Of a stretch of 64,000 bases of DNA, positions 16,381 through 24,082 are shown in pieces. The notes under the pieces were generated by a model, which did not search any database, was not told where the DNA came from, and was given only the letters and a program-made list of their open reading frames with translations. Position 1 is the stretch's first letter. The number at the start of each line of letters is the position of its first letter. Origin of the DNA: JAVJSU01 sp040219275 (GTDB taxonomy: Bacteria; Chloroflexota; Anaerolineae; Aggregatilineales; Phototrophicaceae); contig JAVJSU010000075.1 of NCBI GenBank assembly GCA_040219275.1, positions 1 to 64,000 of the forward strand. Direction: 5' to 3'. Both the position numbers and the translations under genes were made by a program.

Positions 16381-18003
16381 ATTAGTAACCGCATCTCGAT
16401 TCTTGGTAGCCTCATTGCTACTATTGGCTTCTTCTTTTTCCCCTTATTGGAAATTAAACCGAATCGGCTCGCCTCCGGTGTTCAAATTAATATATTCGAA
16501 ATTCAAGGGGATTTGCGCTATATGGCGCTATTTCTGCTTGCATTAATCCCCATGTTTGTTGCTTTTCAGCCGCATAGGGATCGCCGTGGTTTGATCTTGG
16601 TCGTCCTCGGTAATTTGCTCATCTTCCTGACCTTATTATTACCTGCGACTGCCGGGGAATTGTTGCTCAATAGTGGCGCGGCATTTTTTGAAGAAGGCGC
16701 ACGCATCAGCAATCCGCGTGTATTTACGTCCGGCGCGATTGCCACAGGTTTATTGGGCGGTTATATCGTTCTGTTTGGCGGTCTGCGAGATTTAGTCGCG
16801 GAGAAATCCCCCGGCTGGCAACGACTTCTGGCAAGCAGTATTGGCTTGCTTTTCGTCATTCTAATTATCCTCAACGGCAGTCTTGATATTTATTCTGTCC
16901 TCGTAGAATTTTCCGAACGCGGTGCAACCTTAGGGCAACGCTTTGTTGAGCATTTCGTGTTTGTGCTGGTCTCGCTTGCCGCCGGTTTGATTATCGGCAT
17001 TGCGCTGGGACTGTGGGCGGCACGCGACGAAGGGATGCAAGACATAATTTTATACGCCGTCGGGATTATCCAGACCATTCCTAGCCTCGCGCTTTTTGGC
17101 GTGTTGCTTGTCCCATTGGCGCGTCTGGGCGATCAACGCTTTTTAGATGTGCTTCAATTTTTTGGCGTGAGTCTGGCAATCGGCATAGCAGTCTTTTTCG
17201 CCGTCAGGCTATTGCAAACGCAACTGCCACCAAGATTTCATCCATGGACGATCATTTTTGTATTTGTTGTCCTGTTCTTACCCCTCAGCTTATTCACAAT
17301 TTTGGTCATTACGTTCGGCTTCCGGTCGGTGTTGAACGTCTTCCTCGATGAGTCGATGAATCAAGGGTTGTTGCTTGTCGCATTAGGTTTTGCGCTCATT
17401 CCGACGATCACATGGATTGACCGCCGATTGGATCGTGATCAGTTGAAGCGCGGGTTACGATTGGCGCGGTCTGGCATTTTGATCCTCTCACTGATCGGCG
17501 TAGTTGTCTTATTGGTCAACGGCGCGAGTCAGGTGATTGGAGGACGACAGCTTGATACACTCACAATCCGTAATCTGGGCGTTTCCGGTATCGGGACTGC
17601 GCCGGCAATTATCGCGCTAACGCTTTATTCCTTATTACCACTGGTAAGAAACACCTACGCCGGTTTGAAAAATGTCGATCCCGCCATTATTGACTCAGGG
17701 CGTGGCATGGGCATGACTCCGGCACAAATCTTCTTTCAGATTGAATTGCCATTGGCGTTTCCAGTGATTATGGCAGGCGTGCGGAATGCGGGTATCTCGC
17801 TGGTTGGTATCGCCGCAGTCGCATCTATCATCGGGGCGGGAGCACTGGGCGATTTTATTCTGTTAGGTGTAAACACGACATCAGTAGACCTGATCTTATT
17901 GGGTGCTATCCCTGCGGTGATTTTAGCCGTGATGCTGGATGCCCTATTACAGCTATTAGAAAGTCTATTCACATCACCCGGAATTCAGCGCGTATCGCAA
18001 TAA
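16381..18003 (+). CDS. QAT-type ABC transporter permease, probable ATT start
   Basis: A membrane permease whose C-terminal third holds the binding-protein-dependent transport motif (GTAPAIIALTLYSLLPLVRN, then GMGMTPAQIFFQIELPLAFP), together with an N-terminal half of extra membrane segments. The first standard in-frame start is TTG at 16447, which has no ribosome binding site. Upstream, AGGAGG at 16369-16374 is followed at 6 bases by an in-frame ATT (16381). From there 22 more residues, including a hydrophobic GFFFFPLL stretch, read straight into the gene. The nearest in-frame stop is TGA at 16354, and no ATG, GTG, TTG or CTG lies between. I therefore place the start at ATT. Confidence 0.75.
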   Translation: MSNRISILGSLIATIGFFFFPLLEIKPNRLASGVQINIFEIQGDLRYMALFLLALIPMFVAFQPHRDRRGLILVVLGNLLIFLTLLLPATAGELLLNSGAAFFEEGARISNPRVFTSGAIATGLLGGYIVLFGGLRDLVAEKSPGWQRLLASSIGLLFVILIILNGSLDIYSVLVEFSERGATLGQRFVEHFVFVLVSLAAGLIIGIALGLWAARDEGMQDIILYAVGIIQTIPSLALFGVLLVPLARLGDQRFLDVLQFFGVSLAIGIAVFFAVRLLQTQLPPRFHPWTIIFVFVVLFLPLSLFTILVITFGFRSVLNVFLDESMNQGLLLVALGFALIPTITWIDRRLDRDQLKRGLRLARSGILILSLIGVVVLLVNGASQVIGGRQLDTLTIRNLGVSGIGTAPAIIALTLYSLLPLVRNTYAGLKNVDPAIIDSGRGMGMTPAQIFFQIELPLAFPVIMAGVRNAGISLVGIAAVASIIGAGALGDFILLGVNTTSVDLILLGAIPAVILAVMLDALLQLLESLFTSPGIQRVSQ

Positions 18004-18024
18004 ACATCACACTGGAGTAACTAT

Positions 18025-19161
18025 ATGATCGAATTCAAAAACGTCGTTAAACAATATCCGAACGGTTTTCGTGCGGTAGATGATCTCAACTTAATGGTAC
18101 ATGAGGGTGAAATCTGTGTGCTGATCGGTCCGTCAGGGTGTGGAAAAACGACCTCTATGCGGATGATTAATCGCCTCATCGGCATTAGTAGCGGAGAAAT
18201 CCTCATCAAGGGGCAACCCAATAATGAATTGCCGGTTGAAGAATTGCGTCGGCAAATCGGCTATGCAATCCAGCAGATCGGTTTGCTCCCGCATATGACC
18301 ATCTCAGACAACATTGCGATTGTGCCACGCCTGCTACGGTGGGATAACAACCGGATCAATCAACGGGTAGATGAACTGCTTGATCTCGTCGGGCTTGATC
18401 CAGATATTACGCGAGATAAATACCCGCGTCAGCTTTCGGGTGGTCAGCAACAGCGTGTTGGCGTTGCCCGTGCGTTAGGGGCAGATCCGCCCATTATGCT
18501 GATGGATGAACCATTCGGCGCGGTAGACCCGATTACGCGTGAAGTGTTGCAGGCAGAATTTTTGCAGATTCAAGAACGGGTCGGCAAGACGATCATTTTT
18601 GTGACACACGATATTGATGAAGCCATCAAAATGGGAGATCGTATCGCCATTATGCGTGACGGGCATCTGGTGCAATATGACACGCCGGATACGATCCTCG
18701 CGCATCCGGTCAATCGTTTTGTGCGTGATTTCGTCGGTACAGATCGGACACTGAAACGGCTCGGACTCGTTCGCATTCGCAAGTTGATGGATACAAATCC
18801 CCCAACCTGCACCTTCGATTCAACCGTCGAAGAAGTGCGTGGATGCTTCGTAGATTACGGGTCAAAATCCATTTTTGTGATTGATGATGAAGGACTCCTC
18901 AAGGGCTGGGTGGATAAAGAAGAAATTGATGACGGTACATCATTGCTTGATGCTATGTATGAAGCGCCGTATATTGATATTTCCGTACGTGATGATGCAA
19001 CCGCACGAGAAGCCTTAAGTGCGATGGTCGCCCGTGGCTTCCGCATTACACCAGTCGTTGATCGTCACGGCAAGCTCGTCGGCACGATCACACTCAAGGC
19101 GCTACAAGACCTGGCATCCTATGATCCAGGATCGGTTATCGCGAATGGGAGCATGGACTGA
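18025..19161 (+). CDS. QAT-type ABC transporter ATPase with CBS domains
   Basis: A 378-residue ATPase of the OpuCA/OpuBA type. Walker A is GPSGCGKTT (about 35-43), the signature LSGGQQQR is near 138, and Walker B is LMDEPFGAVDP near 160. The C-terminal part (about 255-370) forms a pair of CBS domains, for example KSIFVIDDEGLLKGW and RITPVVDRHGKLVGTI. In characterised relatives CBS domains sense ionic strength and gate transport, so osmotic activation is likely. It lies 21 bases after the first permease and overlaps the second by one base (TGATG). Confidence 0.92.
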   Translation: MIEFKNVVKQYPNGFRAVDDLNLMVHEGEICVLIGPSGCGKTTSMRMINRLIGISSGEILIKGQPNNELPVEELRRQIGYAIQQIGLLPHMTISDNIAIVPRLLRWDNNRINQRVDELLDLVGLDPDITRDKYPRQLSGGQQQRVGVARALGADPPIMLMDEPFGAVDPITREVLQAEFLQIQERVGKTIIFVTHDIDEAIKMGDRIAIMRDGHLVQYDTPDTILAHPVNRFVRDFVGTDRTLKRLGLVRIRKLMDTNPPTCTFDSTVEEVRGCFVDYGSKSIFVIDDEGLLKGWVDKEEIDDGTSLLDAMYEAPYIDISVRDDATAREALSAMVARGFRITPVVDRHGKLVGTITLKALQDLASYDPGSVIANGSMD

Positions 19162-20825
19162 TGGCTGATACGCAACCAACAGCAACAACGCCTGATGCGT
19201 CATCCGGCATCAGCTTACCGGGGGCGGCAATCATATGGCTGATTATTTCCGTGCTGGTTTTTATTGTGGGTACGCAAGTGGTCACATTGCGGGATCAACA
19301 ACGTTTCACAAATGACTTTGCGCTGGAAACGGAGCAACTTGACGCAGAAAACACGGTTGAATTGACCATCGTTGCAGGGACATTTGAATATAATGTTACG
19401 CCAGAAATCTCCAATCCAGTTGAAACCGGAACATTTGCGCCGGATACAGATGATCCTGTTGCGAGTACATTGTTTGACTCTGTTCCCGATCTGACGGAGA
19501 TCACCGTTGCGCCACAAACCATAACCATCGTCTATGATAACGACATTGAACCAGATTTAATGTTGCGCCGCGCTCAACGTCCGGTTGTGAATTCAGTGTT
19601 GAACGATGCCGATAGTATTTCCGGCAATGTTTCTACGGAAGCCGAGCAAACATTGGTTTTTACAACCAGCGATGACGAATGGCGTTATGGTCGCTATGTG
19701 CCGGCGTTGATCCCTGAAGACGAGCAAGAAGTTTATGCAACACGCGAAGAAGGCGAAAGTGGCTCTGCGCTGGCAAAATTTTTGTATGCTGATGTATCTG
19801 CGCTACAAGCCCTGACGATCAATCGGGATAGTTTGATCGTATCCTATCGCGATGGCGCGGTTGAAGATCAAGTTGTCTTGCGTGTTCAGGATGCGTTGAA
19901 CGATTTTCATCCACGCGCATCCTTACAACCGAATCTGTGGCTGTTTTCTGTGGGTACAAGTACCGAACGCGTCCTCGAAATTGATCCGATTGATATGGGT
20001 ATTCCACTATTTGCCTTCACACTTGCCTTTGCAATTATTGAATTTTTGCTATTCGTCTATTTTCGTAATCGGGATGAGAAATTGTTACGTCCTCTTGTGC
20101 GGGTTGTAGGTGTCTTTTTCCTGTTCTGGTCATTCTATGGGCATGAACCACTCTGGGATTATGTGCTGGGTCTGATCTTCAAAACGAGCAATCAGCTTGT
20201 GCATCCCAATGCGACAGTGATCGAATTCGCCGCACAACATCTTGAACTGGTGTTTGTCTCGTCACTCATTACGATCCCCGCTGGTTTACTTTTCGGCATC
20301 ATCGTTACGCGGGATGAATTCCGTGAAGTGTTGCCATTGGTCAACAATCTTGTCAATAGCGGGCAAACTGTCCCCACAATCGCCATCGTCGCGTTTATGG
20401 CACCGCTGATTGGCTTTGGCTTTTGGCCCGCCATTATTGCGCTGGTCGCTTATGGCTTGTTACCGGTGGTGAGGAATACCATCGCCGGTTTGGAGGCAGT
20501 CGATAACTTCGTGATTGATTCTGCGCGTGGCATGGGCATGACTCCGCTTCAAATTCTGTTCCAAATCGAGTTACCCATCGCCAGTAGCATCATCATGGCA
20601 GGGATTCGTACCAGCATGGTAATCAATGTAGGGACGGCAACACTCGGCGCATTTGTTGGCTCCGGTGGGCTGGGAACGCCGATAGCCAGCGGTTTGTCGA
20701 TGACTGTCGATTCGTTTATTTTGTTAGGGGCGATCCCTGCGGCATTGTTGGCAATTTTGATTGACTATGTACTCGGTCGAATCGAATTTGTGATTACACC
20801 GCGCGGGCTTCAAATCGAAGGTTAA
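19161..20825 (+). CDS. QAT-type ABC transporter permease with a large extracytoplasmic segment
   Basis: A 554-residue permease. One N-terminal membrane helix (about 22-42) is followed by roughly 230 hydrophilic residues rich in E, D and T. A C-terminal membrane domain follows with the transport motif (GLLPVVRNTIAGLEAVDNF, then GMGMTPLQILFQIELPIAS). The same motif occurs in the permease at 16381, so the importer probably uses a heterodimeric channel. The long extracytoplasmic segment has no recognisable domain; it is unusual beside compact OpuBB-type permeases of about 220 residues. The gene is translationally coupled to the ATPase. Confidence 0.85.
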   Translation: MADTQPTATTPDASSGISLPGAAIIWLIISVLVFIVGTQVVTLRDQQRFTNDFALETEQLDAENTVELTIVAGTFEYNVTPEISNPVETGTFAPDTDDPVASTLFDSVPDLTEITVAPQTITIVYDNDIEPDLMLRRAQRPVVNSVLNDADSISGNVSTEAEQTLVFTTSDDEWRYGRYVPALIPEDEQEVYATREEGESGSALAKFLYADVSALQALTINRDSLIVSYRDGAVEDQVVLRVQDALNDFHPRASLQPNLWLFSVGTSTERVLEIDPIDMGIPLFAFTLAFAIIEFLLFVYFRNRDEKLLRPLVRVVGVFFLFWSFYGHEPLWDYVLGLIFKTSNQLVHPNATVIEFAAQHLELVFVSSLITIPAGLLFGIIVTRDEFREVLPLVNNLVNSGQTVPTIAIVAFMAPLIGFGFWPAIIALVAYGLLPVVRNTIAGLEAVDNFVIDSARGMGMTPLQILFQIELPIASSIIMAGIRTSMVINVGTATLGAFVGSGGLGTPIASGLSMTVDSFILLGAIPAALLAILIDYVLGRIEFVITPRGLQIEG

Positions 20826-20846
20826 ACTGGAGATAATCTATAACTG

Positions 20847-22346
20847 ATGTGTGGCATTTTCGGAATCTATGGTAAGTCGCAAATTCCTGTTGAAGACTAC
20901 CTTCAATTGTTAACCCATCGCGGACCCGATCATCAGGAGACGCGACTTCTACATCATGTGACGTTCGGACACACCCGTCTGGCGATTGTCGATGTCGAGC
21001 ATGGTCAGCAACCCTTGCAGTCACCTGACGGGCGTTACACCTTAATTTGTAATGGTGAAATCTATAATCACGAAACGATCCGCCAGCAATTTCCAGAGTA
21101 TCATTTTCAAACTGACAGTGATAGTGAGGCAATTCTCGCCTTATATCATCACTATGGCGTGCAGGCAGTCGAGCGATTGGATGGTATGTTCAGCTTTGCG
21201 CTGTATGATAGCGAAACTGACAAGCTGTTATTAGCGCGAGATCCGCTTGGCATCAAACCCTTATATTATGGCTGGCATGACGATACGCTCTATTTTGGGT
21301 CAGAGATCAAAAGTTTGCATCGCATCGTTGATGAACTGCACGAATTCCCACCCGGACACACCTATCATGACGGTATTTTTGTGCAGTATTATGACTTGAA
21401 GACTCTTCCGACCACGCAGGCAGGGTCTGATACCCCTACTTTGAGCGAAATCCGTGAATGTTTAACAAGGGCTGTGCAGAAACGGCTGATGTCAGATGTG
21501 CCTCTCGGAGTCTATCTAAGCGGCGGGTTGGATAGCACCATTGTGGCGGCGCTTGTCAAACAGGCGAAACCTGATGTGCATTCGTTCGCCGTTGGCGTAG
21601 AAGGTAGCGTCGATATCGAAAATGCACGTCTTGCGGCGGACATCATCGGCACGACCCACCATGAATATCTCTATACTGTCGAAGAAATCCGTGAGGCGTT
21701 GCCGGAAATCATCTATTACCTTGAGTCGTTTGATCCATCACTGGTGCGAAGTGCTATCCCTAACTATTTTCTCGCCCGTATGACCCGTGAATATGTGACA
21801 GTCGTACTCACTGGCGAGGGTGCGGACGAACTCTATGCCGGTTATCACTATCTCAAACAGTTTGACGAACTTCAGTTACATAATGAACTCATCGAATTAA
21901 CGGCGAGTCTCTATAATTGCAATTTGCAACGCTGTGATCGCATGACGATGGCGCACAGCATTGAGGCGCGTGTCCCGTTTTTGGACAACGAGTTTGTAGC
22001 TATGTCGATGCGTGTGCCCCGATCAGACAAAATTCATCCGTCAACGCAAACTGAAAAATGGGCTTTGCGTGAAGCCTTTAGCGATATCCTGCCCGCCCAT
22101 GTGACATGGCGCAAAAAAGAACAGTTTTCGCAGGGTGCAGGGTCAAATCATATGCTTGAGGCGCTTGCTGAAGGTCAATTTAGCGACGACGACTATCTAA
22201 CACAGGTGTCTGCCATTGAGCGCCGGTCTGGACTCAAAATCACATCGAAAGAGATGCTGATGTATTATATCGAATTTCAGCGTGTCTTTTCTGAGAAAGC
22301 GTCTTCACTGGTGCGATTATGGCGTGGTGAAACTATGGATGGCTAG
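20847..22346 (+). CDS. asnB: Glutamine-hydrolysing asparagine synthetase
   Basis: A 499-residue enzyme. Cys2 (MCGIFGIYG) is the nucleophile of the N-terminal class II glutaminase, with THRGPDH and CNGEIYN typical of that domain. The synthetase half has the pyrophosphatase loop SGGLDS near residue 228 and the family motif EARVPFLD. It makes asparagine from aspartate, glutamine and ATP. The length is somewhat below the roughly 550 residues of E. coli AsnB; the C terminus is the shorter part. It follows the second permease after 21 bases on the same strand, so it may be cotranscribed with the compatible-solute importer. A functional link is not obvious. Confidence 0.9.
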   Translation: MCGIFGIYGKSQIPVEDYLQLLTHRGPDHQETRLLHHVTFGHTRLAIVDVEHGQQPLQSPDGRYTLICNGEIYNHETIRQQFPEYHFQTDSDSEAILALYHHYGVQAVERLDGMFSFALYDSETDKLLLARDPLGIKPLYYGWHDDTLYFGSEIKSLHRIVDELHEFPPGHTYHDGIFVQYYDLKTLPTTQAGSDTPTLSEIRECLTRAVQKRLMSDVPLGVYLSGGLDSTIVAALVKQAKPDVHSFAVGVEGSVDIENARLAADIIGTTHHEYLYTVEEIREALPEIIYYLESFDPSLVRSAIPNYFLARMTREYVTVVLTGEGADELYAGYHYLKQFDELQLHNELIELTASLYNCNLQRCDRMTMAHSIEARVPFLDNEFVAMSMRVPRSDKIHPSTQTEKWALREAFSDILPAHVTWRKKEQFSQGAGSNHMLEALAEGQFSDDDYLTQVSAIERRSGLKITSKEMLMYYIEFQRVFSEKASSLVRLWRGETMDG

Positions 22347-22406
22347 TGCCATTGACGCGCTGACTTGATCGCACCATCAAGGGACGCGAAAATGACATCC
22401 ATCGGT

Positions 22407-23099
22407 CTAATGCGGTAAGGAAGCCGCAATCTGCCCATCCTGCAAGAGAATGATGTCATCAACGTAGTCATCGACAATCGGATCATGGCTAGTCATCAAA
22501 ATTGTAAGCCCCTGCCGCCTAACCGTTTCTTTGAGCATGGCGAGAATATGATGGGTCGTTTCGCTATCAAGTTCGCTGGTGGGTTCATCTGCGAGCACTA
22601 AATCTGGTAAGGTGACTAGCGCCCGTGCAATGGCAATGCGTTGTTGCTGACCACCAGACATCTCATAGGGACGATGGTCTAAATAATCTAATAAGCCCAC
22701 TTGCTCAAGTCCATCAAGAATCCTTCCGCGCCGTTCACGACGTGGAACACTGCCTAGCCGCGCCATAATATCCAGATTTTCGTAGCAGGAAAAACTGGGT
22801 AACAATCCCATTTGCTGAAAAACAAACCCGACTTGCTCGCGTCGCCATCGGGTACGCTGTGTATCATCCATCGCGGAAACATCACGTCCGAAGATGGTGA
22901 TTTTTCCTGTTGTTGGCGTGTCTAATCCACCAAGACAATTCAGCAATGTCGTTTTACCACTTCCAGACCGTCCTTTAAGCACAATGAACTTGCCCTTAAC
23001 GACAAGAAAGTTAATTCGTTTAAGCGCCTGAACCGCACCACCATCTGATGGATATGTTCGCCCAACATCCTGTGCCAGAATTGCAATGTCACCATCCAT
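22407..23099 (-). CDS. ABC transporter ATPase (MacB/LolD type)
   Basis: About 230 residues. Walker A is GRSGSGKTT, the signature MSGGQQQR, and Walker B VLADEPTSELD. The family pairs with FtsX-like permeases for mechanotransmission-type export of lipids, lipoproteins or peptides rather than import. The ATG at 23099, three bases after the stop of the preceding ATPase, is preferred; an upstream in-frame ATG at 23117 would overlap that gene by 16 bases. It is the last gene of a four-gene leftward operon that has two different ATPases for one permease, suggesting a heterodimeric ATPase. Confidence 0.88.
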   Translation of the reverse strand: MDGDIAILAQDVGRTYPSDGGAVQALKRINFLVVKGKFIVLKGRSGSGKTTLLNCLGGLDTPTTGKITIFGRDVSAMDDTQRTRWRREQVGFVFQQMGLLPSFSCYENLDIMARLGSVPRRERRGRILDGLEQVGLLDYLDHRPYEMSGGQQQRIAIARALVTLPDLVLADEPTSELDSETTHHILAMLKETVRRQGLTILMTSHDPIVDDYVDDIILLQDGQIAASLPH

Positions 23100-23101
23100 A
23101 C

Positions 23102-24082
23102 CTATTTCTTCCACCATCTCAATTTCGACAGAATGCCACTATTTTCTTCGACACGATTGTATGCACGTTTAATATACACTTCTGCCTGCGATGACGTTTC
23201 TTCCAGATTTTTGACCGCACGAATCAGCAATCCGTCTTCAATCACTTCCATTTGCACACGATTCTGGATCGAGAGTTGTTCGCGTAAGTCTTTTGGAATT
23301 TGCAAACGTCCGGCAGAATCTAAGACGATTAATTCCTCAAAATGGTCATTTTGCGTCGTAGATGTGGTCTCATTTGGACGACGACGCACCGTTTCACTCG
23401 CCATTTTGCCATCGCGGATCGCAACGACGCGCCCAACATGCTGTGCAATCTCCGGATCATGGCTCACGATAATAATGGTTAAGCCAAGTTCATGATTCAG
23501 TTGTTTGAATAAGGCATATATGCGATCCGATGTCGTCGCGTCAAGATCACCGGTGGGTTCATCCGCCAATAACAGCTTCGGTTCATTGGCAAGCGCGACA
23601 GCAATGGCAACACGTTGTTGCTCGCCCCCTGATAATTGCAAAAGTTTATGGTGATAGCGGTCTTGCAAACCAACCATATCCATTAACATTTTTGCGCGCT
23701 CATCAACCACACGTCCAACACGCCCTGCCAACGTCATGGGGAGCTTGATATTTTCCAATGCAGAAAGATAAGGAATGAGATTACGACTGCCCTGTTGCCA
23801 CACAAAGCCAACATCCATCTGGCGATAGGTATCGAGTTCTCGTGAAGACATTTTTAGCAGATTTTTACCCGCAATAACAATTTGCCCAACGGACGGGCGC
23901 ACCAACCCACCGAGCACATTCATCAAGGTAGATTTGCCACTCCCGCTTGCACCCACAATGCCGATAAGCTCGCCCCGTTTAATAGACAAATCGAGTCCTT
24001 GCAACGCGAGTACTTCGGTTTCCGCGACCTTAAAGATTTTGACCAGATTCTCACAAACGATATAAGCATCTTTGTTTTCCAT
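23102..24082 (-). CDS. ABC transporter ATPase with C-terminal AbrB-like domain
   Basis: The first 230 residues are a MacB/LolD-type ATPase. Walker A is GASGSGKST (residues 44-52), the signature LSGGEQQR, and Walker B LLADEPTGDLD. After a linker, about residues 249-290 form a separate SpoVT/AbrB-like swapped-hairpin unit: LIVLDSAGRLQIPKDLREQL, then DGLLIRAV. A basic tail of 36 residues ends in RWWKK. AbrB domains usually bind DNA as dimers or serve as dimerisation units in antitoxins. The ATG at 24082 follows GGGGAGG at 7 bases and overlaps the permease stop by one base. A role in pairing with the second ATPase or in sensing is conjecture. Confidence 0.85.
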   Translation of the reverse strand: MENKDAYIVCENLVKIFKVAETEVLALQGLDLSIKRGELIGIVGASGSGKSTLMNVLGGLVRPSVGQIVIAGKNLLKMSSRELDTYRQMDVGFVWQQGSRNLIPYLSALENIKLPMTLAGRVGRVVDERAKMLMDMVGLQDRYHHKLLQLSGGEQQRVAIAVALANEPKLLLADEPTGDLDATTSDRIYALFKQLNHELGLTIIIVSHDPEIAQHVGRVVAIRDGKMASETVRRRPNETTSTTQNDHFEELIVLDSAGRLQIPKDLREQLSIQNRVQMEVIEDGLLIRAVKNLEETSSQAEVYIKRAYNRVEENSGILSKLRWWKK

